64,000 nucleotides of DNA from Ignavibacteriota bacterium (GCA_016218085.1 JACREY010000015.1:1-64000); one strand, 5' to 3'; shown: positions 1-7,510, counted from the first letter of the stretch. Notes: a model not told the origin generated them from the letters alone. A program made the numbers and translations.

Positions 1-34
1 CGGTTTCAACCGTGGGTTGGATATGATTTTAGAA

Positions 35-58
35 TTTAAACCGTTTAAACGGTTTAAA
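35..58. repeat. 24-bp perfect palindrome
   Basis: The bases from 35 to 58 read the same on both strands, centred on GTTTAAAC with flanking CC/GG and TTTAAA arms. It could be a protein-binding site or half of a REP-like element. Nothing nearby identifies a binding protein. Confidence 0.6.
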
Positions 59-76
59 AATTTTGAACTTTTCTTT

Positions 77-96
77 CCCACGGATAAATCCGTGGG
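77..96. repeat. 8-bp stem hairpin
   Basis: CCCACGGA (77-84) pairs perfectly with TCCGTGGG (89-96) across a 4-nt loop. There is no T-run after either arm, so it is not a typical intrinsic terminator. It most resembles a REP-type palindrome. Confidence 0.6.
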
Positions 97-214
97 CTAA
101 ACTGAAGAACGTAAAAATTTTTGCCGTTGTTGGTGTTTAGCGAAGCGACACTAACAACAATTATTACTTTTAAATCTTTATATTACTTTATTAGCGTTTT
201 TGTCTTTGCCCCCT

Positions 215-240
215 CGTTCCTACGCTCCTGCGTGGGAACG
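215..240. repeat. Near-perfect 26-nt hairpin
   Basis: CGTTCC (215-220) pairs with GGAACG (235-240). Inside, ACGC (222-225) pairs with GCGT (230-233) around a TCCT loop, and a T-G pair joins the two helices. GC content is far above the surroundings. It lies 45 bp past the stop codon of the minus-strand gene at 286-831 and may end that transcript, but no T-run follows, so REP-like repeat is the better call. Confidence 0.6.
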
Positions 241-285
241 CCTCCTGCTTTGTCATTCGGCAGATTTTTAGCCGGAATCCAGAGA

Positions 286-831
286 TTACGAATCCTTTAA
301 AAATTCGTTTAAAAAATAACTATTATCTAATAAAGATTGTAGTTTTCTAATATTAGCTCCTTTATAGTCATCGCTTAATTCATTTATGAAGAATTTTGAT
401 ATGTACACAAACTCTTTCATAATTTCCTCTATTTTCCAATTCTTTTCTTCCGTATTATCGTAATTTAATCTTGTATATGTTAAATGAGCTAACTGTTTAT
501 TTGATTTAAATTTATATTCAAAATCTTTTTTACTTAAATTCAAACTATTTCTAATATTATTTAATTTATTAATATCAATAAAATCAAAAGCCTTAGCATC
601 ATCTTCATCTTTATATCGATTATTAAAAAAATAAAATTCATATAAAATTCTTCCATGCAAGATAAAAGTTTCAAGTGAAACATTTTTTTCATTTTCGTTT
701 ATTATAATTTGTAATTGAAGAAATTTAAAAAAAGAATAAATCAGCATATTTGTTTCATAACAAAATGGACCCTCTATGAATTCTTTCTTTTGAGCATCTA
801 AAACATCATTATTATTTAAAATATCAGTCAT
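286..831 (-). CDS. Hypothetical helical protein, 181 aa
   Basis: I do not recognise this family. The protein is acidic, rich in Lys/Asn/Glu/Phe, predicted mostly helical, with no signal peptide or transmembrane segment. A short segment around residues 110-120 (NKQLAHLTYTR) has the His/Tyr/Arg pattern often seen in small helical HEPN-like or abortive-infection-type proteins, but this is only a resemblance. Its ATG overlaps the TGA of the restriction-enzyme remnant upstream (ATGA). It was therefore probably once translated with an intact restriction-modification gene and may be that system's accessory protein. Base composition is even more AT-rich than the housekeeping genes, fitting acquired DNA. 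Confidence 0.6.
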   Translation of the reverse strand: MTDILNNNDVLDAQKKEFIEGPFCYETNMLIYSFFKFLQLQIIINENEKNVSLETFILHGRILYEFYFFNNRYKDEDDAKAFDFIDINKLNNIRNSLNLSKKDFEYKFKSNKQLAHLTYTRLNYDNTEEKNWKIEEIMKEFVYISKFFINELSDDYKGANIRKLQSLLDNSYFLNEFLKDS

Positions 832-986
832 TTTCTCTCCACTATTTGGATTTCTTCGTCCGTTAATCCATACAGCTTATAAACTTCACTGTCTATCTGC
901 CGGTCGAGGGATTCACATTTACGCTCGTAATATGTTTTGTCTTTATCGGTTTTGGATTCGTGAAATGGTCTTAAAATCAATATTAA
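828..986 (-). pseudogene. C-terminal remnant of type IIG-like restriction-modification enzyme
   Basis: On the minus strand, one frame between the stop at 828-830 and about 986 encodes a tail containing SLDRQIDSEVYKLYGL then TDEEIQIVE. This is the characteristic C-terminal end of large Eco57I/type IIG-like methyltransferase-nucleases (a helix with Asp/Val-Tyr-Leu-Tyr-Gly-Leu-Thr-x-Glu-Glu). The frame is closed by a TGA at 1002-1004, so only about 50 codons survive and the methylase and nuclease domains are gone. The remnant touches the end of the PD-(D/E)XK gene and overlaps the next gene by ATGA. I read it as the scar of a deletion or replacement inside a restriction-modification locus. Confidence 0.6.
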
Positions 987-1609
987 ATACAAATATATTT
1001 TTCAATAAGATTTCTCATAAATTTAGGTTTATCATAACATCTTATTTCATTTGGATATTTCCAAGTAATTCCGAATTTTTTATCTTCAATATTATTTACT
1101 AATTTGAATCCATGCCCATCTCCTTTGTATTGCATTACCTTAAAACTAATCTTACCCTTATTTATATAAATCTTAAAATAAGAGTATTCTAAATTCAATT
1201 TTAAATCATTTCTTATTAAAGACCAAGCAGCGCTACCATAAAAATTTGTTTCTTTTATAGGTATATTTTCGTCAACTAAAAGCCAGAGACCAACATGATC
1301 AAAACCAAATCTCTTTAATGATAAAGCTTGTCCGATTCCAAAATAATATGAAAAACTAAAAGCAGAATTCTTTTTCGTCAAGTATTTTACTTCAATAGCA
1401 TTAAGTTTATTGTCAGGAGTGCGGAAAATCATATCAATTTCAGGTTGCAAAACCGGTTTATAACCAAATTCCTCCTTATATTCATTAATAATGCATTCTC
1501 TATTTAATCTTTTATTAATCCAAATACCTTTAAAAGGATTATTATTTAAATTTAATAATTTATTTTTCAAGGTTACAACTAATTTTTTTTCGGTTAGCTT
1601 GTATTCCAT
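983..1609 (-). CDS. PD-(D/E)XK nuclease-like protein, 208 aa
   Basis: The protein shows the PD-(D/E)XK signature: Glu57 and Asp59 in PEIDMIF, then Glu73 and Lys75 in AIEVKYL at the end of a second strand. A helix (residues about 85-100, including Gln94) and a hydrophobic strand GLWLLVDE follow, as in the nuclease core. It therefore probably binds and cuts DNA, but the substrate is not evident. There is no fused methylase or helicase. The ATG at 1609 is preceded by GGAGG at 1623-1627, a rather long 13-nt spacing. It sits directly upstream of a broken restriction-modification gene, so a defence or genome-island role is likely. It could also be a stand-alone restriction-endonuclease-like protein or a leftover domain. 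Confidence 0.65.
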   Translation of the reverse strand: MEYKLTEKKLVVTLKNKLLNLNNNPFKGIWINKRLNRECIINEYKEEFGYKPVLQPEIDMIFRTPDNKLNAIEVKYLTKKNSAFSFSYYFGIGQALSLKRFGFDHVGLWLLVDENIPIKETNFYGSAAWSLIRNDLKLNLEYSYFKIYINKGKISFKVMQYKGDGHGFKLVNNIEDKKFGITWKYPNEIRCYDKPKFMRNLIEKYICI

Positions 1610-1643
1610 CTTTGCTAATTAACCTCCACAATTTTTATTTAGT

Positions 1644-1683
1644 CGAGAGTCCTCCGATATAAAACATCGGAGAGACTCTCCGA
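1644..1683. repeat. Compound inverted repeat in 5' leader of the nuclease gene
   Basis: Two competing hairpins can form: GAGAGTC (1645-1651) plus CTCCGAT (1652-1658) with ATCGGAG (1666-1672) plus GACTCTC (1674-1680), and TCGGAGAG (1667-1674) with CTCTCCGA (1676-1683). The mutually exclusive folds lie about 35-70 nt upstream of the minus-strand ATG at 1609. They could be a leader regulatory structure, but there is no T-run, so a REP-like element is equally possible. Confidence 0.5.
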
Positions 1684-1869
1684 CACATTTGGTATATTTA
1701 CAATTTAAGAAATAATCATTTAAATAAAAATTTATTTAATTATGAATGCAAAATTCTGTCTGCTACTTTATCCTTGACAATTGAAATAATATACCATATT
1801 TTATTATGGTTTGTTCTTTTACATTGCCGGTTTCTCATTGATAATTTTAAGGTGTGGATTTCCCTGTTT

Positions 1870-1972
1870 TGTATTTTTTCTGTATCGTTTGTATCGCTTG
1901 TTTTAAAAATAGTGCTTTTTTTATCGAAATTTGAGGTTTTGTACCAAATCTGTACCAAAACTGTATCACTTT
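1870..1972. repeat. Helically spaced TGTACC/TGTATC repeats
   Basis: TGTACCAAATC (1940-1950), TGTACCAAAAC (1951-1961) and TGTATCACTTT (1962-1972) follow each other with an exact 11-bp period, about one DNA turn. A looser set lies upstream: TGTATTTTTTC at 1870, TGTATCGTT at 1881 and TGTATCGCTTG at 1890. Phased repeats like this are typical of binding arrays for a regulator, replication initiator or recombinase. No such gene is adjacent, so the partner is unknown. Confidence 0.4.
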
Positions 1973-2083
1973 TCGGAAAAACAATAAATGATGAAATAAC
2001 AGTAATTTAAAATTGTACTTTAAAATACCGGTACAATCTATATCTTTTTTCATTTTATTAGATTTACCGAATACCAATTACTA

Positions 2084-2104
2084 ACCACTGACCACTGACC
2101 ACTA
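2084..2104. repeat. Heptamer tandem repeat
   Basis: ACCACTG, ACCACTG, ACCACTA are three consecutive 7-bp units. They resemble the short tandemly repeated repetitive heptamers known in some bacterial genomes. Similar degenerate words occur at 2840-2920. Confidence 0.5.
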
Positions 2105-2183
2105 TTTATTTCTCTATCTTAAAAGAAATTAGTTATTTATATTACTTCATCTTTTTCGGGGGAAATTTAAACTATTCATTATT

Positions 2184-2801
2184 ATGGAAGAATTCTTAAC
2201 CGCTCTCGGTCTTTCTTTTGCCGCGCTAATCCCGTTAATAAATCCTGTCGGAGCAATTCCGGTATTCTGTACACTTACGGCAGAAACGACATCTTCTCAA
2301 AGGCGGAAAATGGCGCTTAAAACTTCTCTTAATGTCCTGATAATCCTTCTTGTATTTTATTTCATCGGGGAATTCCTTCTCGAATTTTTCGGAATATCAC
2401 TTGGTGTATTGAAAATCGCAGGAGGTTTAATAGTTGCGCATACAGCCTGGGAAATGCTTACAAGCAAAGGCAAGCTGTCAGAAGACGAGAGCAGCGAAAT
2501 AAAGGAAAAGGAGGATATTTCATTCACGCCAATGGCTCTTCCACTGCTAAGCGGTCCCGGAGCTATCGGTGTAGCAATCGGCCTCTCCATACAGGGTACG
2601 CACATAGATTATACAATCGGCATAGCTATCGGAATATTCCTGATTGCTGTTACCGTTTATGCGGCTTTGCTTCTCGCAACTCCGCTATTTAAGCTTCTTG
2701 GCAAAACAGGTGTCGGCGTGCTTAACAGAATTATGGGATTCTTTATACTTGCTATTGCTGTGCAATTAATAGTAAATGGAATTTTGATGCTTTTTAAATA
2801 A
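2184..2801 (+). CDS. MarC/YhgN family integral membrane protein
   Basis: The 205-aa protein has about six hydrophobic segments (residues roughly 8-28, 44-62, 68-88, 112-135, 142-165, 180-203) and the family hallmarks FAALIPLINPVGAIPVF near the N-terminus and LPLLSGPGAIGVAI in the middle. It spans the inner membrane. MarC proteins were once linked to multiple antibiotic resistance, but their real function is unknown; some relatives are described as NAADP-regulated or neutral amino acid transporters. It is monocistronic, flanked by repeat-like intergenic DNA on both sides. The family call is secure, the function is not. Confidence 0.9.
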   Translation: MEEFLTALGLSFAALIPLINPVGAIPVFCTLTAETTSSQRRKMALKTSLNVLIILLVFYFIGEFLLEFFGISLGVLKIAGGLIVAHTAWEMLTSKGKLSEDESSEIKEKEDISFTPMALPLLSGPGAIGVAIGLSIQGTHIDYTIGIAIGIFLIAVTVYAALLLATPLFKLLGKTGVGVLNRIMGFFILAIAVQLIVNGILMLFK

Positions 2802-2973
2802 AATGTCAATAGTGAATATTAATATTCTAAGTTAAACTTTCTACGTTCTACTTTTTACGTTTTACTATTTACTTTTTACGCTCTTTTATTCACGATTGAC
2901 TATTCACTATTCACGTTTTTGCACCGTTTTTTTAGATATTAAAGAATAATTTAGTTTTTTATATTATTAAATT
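2802..2973. repeat. Degenerate STRR-like intergenic DNA
   Basis: The gap is built from near-repeats: CTACGTTCTACTTTTTACGTTTTACTATTTACTTTTTACG-type words between 2841 and 2880, then GACTATTCACTATTCACG at 2898-2915 (ACTATTC units). No gene and no clear terminator is visible. Confidence 0.45.
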
Positions 2974-3876
2974 ATGGTTTTGATTAAAATAATTAATCTG
3001 ATACAGTTAATAAGGCCGAAGCAATGGCTCAAGAACCTCTTTGTTTTTGCGGCGATAATTTTTGCAGGCCAGCTACTCAACCTGAATTTCTTTTTAAAGA
3101 ATTTCGTTGCATTCCTTGCATTCTGCGGGGTTTCCGGGCTGGTTTACATTATAAATGACATAACAGACATCGAAGCCGACAGGGTGCATAAGAAAAAGCG
3201 GTTCAGACCTCTTGCTTCAGGTGAAGTTTCGATTAACCAGGCAAAAATTTTTTTCGTGATTCTTGCTGTTATAACTGCGGTTTTATGCTACTCGCTGAAT
3301 TTATATTTCTCGCTCATAGTAATCGCTTATTTTTTTATAAACCTTTTGTATTCCCTCTGGGTAAAGGATATAGTGATAGTTGATGTGTTTTTTATTTCAT
3401 TCGGATTTATGCTGAGGGTGGTGGGCGGCGCTGCAGCTATTTCGGTTTCAATCTCAAGCTGGATGATTCTTACGACGATTTTTATTTCACTTTTCCTGGC
3501 AATTTCCAAAAGAAGAGCAGAGCTTTCGCAGGTAGACTCCGAAAATTTAAACAAGCAGAGAAAAGTCCTTACACATTATGATATAGCTTTTGCTGACCAG
3601 ATGAATACTGTTGCCGCAACAGGAACAATCATCTGCTACGCTCTATATACCGTTTCAGAAAAAACTACTACGACTTTTCATACTGACAACCTGATTTACA
3701 CAACTCCGTTTGTGATATACGGAATATTCCGCTATCTGTACCTTCTTCACAAAAAGAATCTCGGTGAAAACCCCGAACAGATAGTTACAAAAGACATTCC
3801 CCTGATTATCGATATAATCCTGTGGTTTATCGTTTCGGTTGCAATTATTTATAAACAAAAATTTTTCCATATATAA
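2974..3876 (+). CDS. UbiA-family prenyltransferase, probable decaprenyl-phosphate phosphoribosyltransferase
   Basis: The 300-aa protein has eight to nine predicted membrane spans. The first Asp-rich motif is N61-D62-x2-D65-x3-D69 followed by H72, then RPLASG at about 78-83. This N-D-x-x-D-x-x-x-D-x-x-H-x-K-x-x-RP-x-ASG pattern, with LIRPKQWLKN at the N-terminus, is typical of enzymes joining phosphoribosyl pyrophosphate to a polyprenyl phosphate, the first step of decaprenylphosphoryl-arabinose formation, rather than of quinone-type prenyltransferases. The product would feed cell-surface glycan synthesis. Its TAA (3874-3876) lies two bases before the probable CTG start of the next gene. Confidence 0.75.
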   Translation: MVLIKIINLIQLIRPKQWLKNLFVFAAIIFAGQLLNLNFFLKNFVAFLAFCGVSGLVYIINDITDIEADRVHKKKRFRPLASGEVSINQAKIFFVILAVITAVLCYSLNLYFSLIVIAYFFINLLYSLWVKDIVIVDVFFISFGFMLRVVGGAAAISVSISSWMILTTIFISLFLAISKRRAELSQVDSENLNKQRKVLTHYDIAFADQMNTVAATGTIICYALYTVSEKTTTTFHTDNLIYTTPFVIYGIFRYLYLLHKKNLGENPEQIVTKDIPLIIDIILWFIVSVAIIYKQKFFHI

Positions 3877-3878
3877 CG

Positions 3879-4787
3879 CTGGCATTTTCATCAGAAAAAA
3901 ATACTGTCTCCCAATATAAAGCAGAAACCATACTGCTTTTCGTATCATTCACCTGGGGACTGAGTTTTCCGCTTATAAAACTCGGACTTGAATACTGCGG
4001 ACCGTTTACTTTCGTCTTCATAAGGTTTTTTGTAACTCTTCTGGTATTTATGATTTTCTTTTATAAAAAAATAAAAAAATTCAGATTTGATGAAATAAAA
4101 TACGGGATATACCTGGGTATGTTTTTATTCGTTGGATTCCTTACTCAGACAACCGGAATGAAATACACTTCTGCATCCAATTCAGCGTTTATAACAGGGA
4201 CAAATATTGTTTTGCTTCCGTTTGCTCAGATACTGCTGATTAAAACCAGGCCGAAATTCGAGAACATACTCGGGATAATAATTGTTGTAATCGGATTATA
4301 TTTTTTAACCAACATAGACAGCGATAAAATAAATACAGGCGATTTGCTCACGGTATTCTGTGCAGTATCTTTTGCGTTTTATATAGTGCTGCTCGATAAA
4401 TTTTCCGCTAAAGTTGATACCAATGCACTGATATACGGACAATTTTTAACCACTACAGCATTAGCCCTTATTGCCGCATTATTTATCGAAGAGCCGTTAT
4501 TCGGCAGGATTGAATTCGTATTGAATTATATTCTGGTAATTTCATTAATATTTAATGCACTGTTCAATACATTTCTGGGTTTGTTTTTATCGACGCGCTA
4601 CCAGAAGTTTACGACTCCCGTCAGAGCCGGACTAATATACAACATGGAACAGATTTTTGCTGTAATTTTTGCATATATTATATTGAGTGAAATCATGACA
4701 ACCGTGCAAATTATCGGAGCGGCAATAATGATATTCGGAGTTATTGTTTCCGAGTTTTATTATCTTTTAAAAGCAAAGTTTTCCTGA
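3879..4787 (+). CDS. EamA/DMT family transporter with probable CTG start
   Basis: Ten membrane spans in two EamA repeats are expected and seen: the first repeat starts with LFVSFTWGLSFPLIK at about residues 22-36. The first ATG in frame is at 4050, inside the second helix, which would remove the first helix of a normal ~300-aa protein. The frame is open back to 3855 and contains no ATG, GTG or TTG before 4050. CTG at 3879-3881, two bases after the upstream stop, gives a 302-aa protein of normal length; ATA (3873) or ATT (3861) are alternatives. It probably exports a small metabolite. The stop overlaps the next ATG (TGATG). Confidence 0.7.
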   Translation: MAFSSEKNTVSQYKAETILLFVSFTWGLSFPLIKLGLEYCGPFTFVFIRFFVTLLVFMIFFYKKIKKFRFDEIKYGIYLGMFLFVGFLTQTTGMKYTSASNSAFITGTNIVLLPFAQILLIKTRPKFENILGIIIVVIGLYFLTNIDSDKINTGDLLTVFCAVSFAFYIVLLDKFSAKVDTNALIYGQFLTTTALALIAALFIEEPLFGRIEFVLNYILVISLIFNALFNTFLGLFLSTRYQKFTTPVRAGLIYNMEQIFAVIFAYIILSEIMTTVQIIGAAIMIFGVIVSEFYYLLKAKFS

Positions 4788-5056
4788 TGAAAAGCTTCAG
4801 AATAATTATCAGCGGAGTGGTTCAGGGTGTCGGGTTCAGGTACTTCTGTTTTAAAAAAGCAGTTGAATATAATATATCCGGGTATGCGAAGAACCTCATC
4901 AACGGAGATGTGGAAGTAATTGCTCAGGGAGAAGAAGGGCTTGTAAATGATTTTGTAAAAGAGCTTAAAATCGGGCCGCGATATTCAAATGTTAAATCCG
5001 TTAATATGGAGAAAATTGACGTCGAAAAAGAATACCCGCAATTTTTAATATATTAA
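4787..5056 (+). CDS. acyP: Acylphosphatase
   Basis: This 89-aa protein is a full-length acylphosphatase, a small cytosolic enzyme that hydrolyses acyl phosphates such as acetyl phosphate or carbamoyl phosphate. The phosphate-binding loop GVVQGVGFRYF places the catalytic Arg at residue 18, and Asn36 in YAKN is the second catalytic residue. The usual GWVRN is GYAKN here. It overlaps the transporter stop by one base (TGATG), so the two are translated together. Confidence 0.92.
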   Translation: MKSFRIIISGVVQGVGFRYFCFKKAVEYNISGYAKNLINGDVEVIAQGEEGLVNDFVKELKIGPRYSNVKSVNMEKIDVEKEYPQFLIY

Positions 5057-5158
5057 GTGCAAAATTACTTGTTTATATCATAAACTTAGCTTATTATTGT
5101 TAAAAAAAAGGAGAAATATAAAGATAAGGATACGACCTTAAATTTTAAAATTTGACTT

Positions 5159-6112
5159 ATGATTAGCACAAAAAAATTATCCTTTTTATTTTTATTTTTA
5201 ATTGCTCAGGTAACATTTCTCGGAGCACAATCACTTTCGACATATAATTTCCTGAAATTAGACGTAGACGCAAGGTCATCATCGATGGCAGGCAGTTTTG
5301 TTTCCATTGAAAATGATGCTAACTCGATTTTTTACAATCCCGCCGGATTATCTACTCTCACGGAAAAGAAAGCATCTGTCGGTTTCTTTAAATATCTTCT
5401 TGATATTAATTCAGGCAACGTAGCATATTCTCAGAAATACAAGGATTTAGGGTATTTCGGGGTTGGAATAAGATATATTAATTACGGTTCATTTGATAAA
5501 TACGACGAAGACCTGGTTAATCTTGGCACATTCGGGGCAAATGACATTGCACTGTCGCTGGGATATGCGAATAAATACAAAGACAGGTTTAATTTCGGAG
5601 CAAACCTGAAATTCATTTATTCGAGCTACGACGAGTACAATTCTTCTGCTGTTGCGCTGGATGCAGGTGCGCTTGTTCAACTGCCTGAATATATGATGAG
5701 TGTTGGAGCAAGTTTGTTAAATCTCGGTACACAGCTGAAGCCATATATGGATACGAGGGAAAACCTCCCTCTCGACCTTCGCTTAGGTATATCCAAAAGA
5801 CTCGAGCATCTTCCCCTTACAGTAAATGCGGGATTCTGCAGGCTTGCAGACAATTATGATAAATTCTTTGACAGGTTCAAGAATATTATAATCGGCGGCG
5901 AATTCAACATAAACGAATTTGTAGATTTAAGAATCGGTTATAATAACCAGCAGAGGCAGGATTTAAAAACGGGTACATCAATAGGACTTGCGGGATTTTC
6001 AGCAGGTCTGGGTATCAAATATCAGGAAAGATATAGACTGGATTATTCCTTCAACTCACTCGGAAAAATCGGATCTACTCACAGGGTGAATATAGGATTT
6101 AACCTGAATTAA
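5159..6112 (+). CDS. PorV/PorQ family outer-membrane beta-barrel protein
   Basis: The 317-aa precursor has a signal peptide (KK, hydrophobic core residues 8-20, cleavage after about GAQ at 24). The mature protein starts with the family pattern FLKLDVDARSSSMAGSFVS then NDANSIFYNPAGLS. Relatives are FadL-like barrels; PorV and PorQ serve the type IX secretion system of Bacteroidota, though in Ignavibacteria many paralogs exist with unknown cargo. The C-terminus ends in alternating hydrophobic strand residues (RVNIGFNLN). It converges on the mlaD-like gene and shares the tetramer TTAA as stop codon on both strands. Confidence 0.85.
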   Translation: MISTKKLSFLFLFLIAQVTFLGAQSLSTYNFLKLDVDARSSSMAGSFVSIENDANSIFYNPAGLSTLTEKKASVGFFKYLLDINSGNVAYSQKYKDLGYFGVGIRYINYGSFDKYDEDLVNLGTFGANDIALSLGYANKYKDRFNFGANLKFIYSSYDEYNSSAVALDAGALVQLPEYMMSVGASLLNLGTQLKPYMDTRENLPLDLRLGISKRLEHLPLTVNAGFCRLADNYDKFFDRFKNIIIGGEFNINEFVDLRIGYNNQQRQDLKTGTSIGLAGFSAGLGIKYQERYRLDYSFNSLGKIGSTHRVNIGFNLN

Positions 6113-7020
6113 AACAGGTTTATTTTTATTCCGTCCTGCCTGATTTTCTTTGTCAGTTTTTCAATTTCCTGAAGGCTCTTATTCAGGTTCTCATAGAACT
6201 TATCATCATACATGAACTTTCCCATGCTCCCTTTCTGCAACTGCAAATCATTTACTACGGTATTGATGCTTGTTATAAGCGTGTCAACACGTGTTGTGAG
6301 TGACTGAATATCCTTGAATGTTGATTTCACCTGGGGACCGTTTTCATCGAGAATTCCGTTAACATTATCGATAGACTTGCCAACCTTGCCCGTAATTTCC
6401 TTGAATGAGACGCGGTTCTCTGCCAAAAGCAGATTAAGATTTCTTGAAGCAACATTCAGGTTCGATAGAGTTGTTTTAAGATTACCGGTCATGTTTTTAT
6501 CGCCGACAATATCATTTATATTTTTAATGGACTCATTAAGCCCGTCTGCTGTCTTGTCAAATTTTTTCAAAAGCCCTTTAACATCCTGTGTGATTTCATT
6601 GACATTTTTCATCAAAGCGGTTATGTCCGACCCTGTCTCACCGATAAGCGGCTGGCTGTAATCGATTTCTTCTCTGCTGATGCCGGGATTTATAAGCACC
6701 TGCTTGCCTGCCATTAGCTCAAGCATTGCGATTTCAATTTTATAATCTTTTCTGATTTTCACTGATTTTTCTATCGAAAGCTCTACGAGTACGGAATCAC
6801 CTTCGAGGTCGAACTTCTGTACTTTTCCTTTTCTAACGCCGTTTACTGTAACGGGGTCGCCTATATTCAGCCCGCTTACGTTTTTAAAATATGCTTTTAT
6901 ATCGATTTGGTCTTTACTGACAATAAACCCTTTTGCCCAGAAAAGTGTAGCAAGTACGACAAAAGCCGCAATGAAAACAAAAATTCCAACCTTTATTTCA
7001 GAAAATTTTCTTTCTGACAT
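6109..7020 (-). CDS. MlaD/MCE-domain lipid transport protein
   Basis: A single N-terminal membrane helix (residues about 11-30) is followed by one MCE domain (about 38-115), including GLNIGDPVTVNGVRKGKV, the classic MCE core. The remainder (about 120-303) is a long helical, Leu/Asn-rich region typical of the periplasmic needle-forming part. MCE proteins anchor in the inner membrane and move phospholipids or other lipids between membranes with an MlaE/MlaF ABC transporter. No MlaE or MlaF gene lies in this window, so the partners are encoded elsewhere. Confidence 0.9.
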   Translation of the reverse strand: MSERKFSEIKVGIFVFIAAFVVLATLFWAKGFIVSKDQIDIKAYFKNVSGLNIGDPVTVNGVRKGKVQKFDLEGDSVLVELSIEKSVKIRKDYKIEIAMLELMAGKQVLINPGISREEIDYSQPLIGETGSDITALMKNVNEITQDVKGLLKKFDKTADGLNESIKNINDIVGDKNMTGNLKTTLSNLNVASRNLNLLLAENRVSFKEITGKVGKSIDNVNGILDENGPQVKSTFKDIQSLTTRVDTLITSINTVVNDLQLQKGSMGKFMYDDKFYENLNKSLQEIEKLTKKIRQDGIKINLF

Positions 7021-7027
7021 GACAGTG

Positions 7028-7504
7028 TTATTTTGAAATTTTTAAAATTTTATATTCAATCTTATTCTCGGGAACCTCAACAAGTGCAACGTCTCCGACC
7101 TTTTTACCAAGCAATTCCCTGCCAAGCGGAGAAGTTATCGAAATCTTATCTAGTTCGAAATCCGCTTCATCCGGTGAAACAAGTGTAAAAGTAATTTCTT
7201 CTTTATGTTTCAAGTCAAGAACCTGAACGCTGCAAAGCACGTGTACTTCATCTTCAGGCATTTCTTCGGGATTGATTACTTTAACCCTGGACAAGAGGTT
7301 TTCGAGCTTGCTTATTTTCATTTCCAGATGGGACTGCGCCTCTTTTGCTGCATCGTACTCAGCGTTTTCGCTTAAATCGCCGTGGCCCCGAGCTTCTGCA
7401 ATCTTTTCAGCAATTGATTTTCTCTTATTCGTTTTCAGGTCGATTAATTCATTTTCCAACTCTGTTAAACGATTCCTTGTTAAGTATACTGTTCCTGATT
7501 CCAT
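7028..7504 (-). CDS. greA: Transcription elongation factor GreA
   Basis: The 158-aa protein has the normal length and both GreA domains: an N-terminal coiled coil with the acidic tip motif DLSENAEYDAAKEAQ (residues about 43-57), which enters the RNA polymerase secondary channel and stimulates cleavage of backtracked RNA, and a C-terminal FKBP-like domain with SPLGRELLGKKVGD. It sits seven bases upstream of mlaD-like and just after ribBA, on the same strand. Confidence 0.95.
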   Translation of the reverse strand: MESGTVYLTRNRLTELENELIDLKTNKRKSIAEKIAEARGHGDLSENAEYDAAKEAQSHLEMKISKLENLLSRVKVINPEEMPEDEVHVLCSVQVLDLKHKEEITFTLVSPDEADFELDKISITSPLGRELLGKKVGDVALVEVPENKIEYKILKISK

Positions 7505-7510
7505 AAAGTT

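Larger units (their letters stand above)
1..285. repeat. Palindrome-rich intergenic edge
   Basis: No gene is visible here. The stretch packs several inverted repeats: a small one at 1-12, a 24-bp perfect palindrome at 35-58, a hairpin at 77-96, a longer stem at 126-136/148-158 (one G-T pair) and a hairpin at 215-240. The look, GC-rich stems in AT-rich DNA between genes, is that of REP-type elements mobilised by REP-associated transposases. No such transposase lies in this window, so that link is inference. Confidence 0.6.
1684..2183. other. Intergenic region with short direct repeats
   Basis: About 500 bp without a convincing gene. Short open frames on both strands are AT-driven, have no ribosome-binding site and resemble nothing known. 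The notable content is a series of TGTAYC words between 1870 and 1972 and a 7-bp tandem repeat at 2084-2104, listed separately. The end of the region carries the leader of the marC-like gene, with a G-rich stretch at about 2157-2165. Confidence 0.5.

Noticed and set aside
1774-2010. 78-aa plus-strand frame (and opposing frames at 1740-1958 and 1847-2077)
   Set aside because: No ribosome-binding site, no similarity, composition follows the AT-rich repeats; all frames overlap each other.
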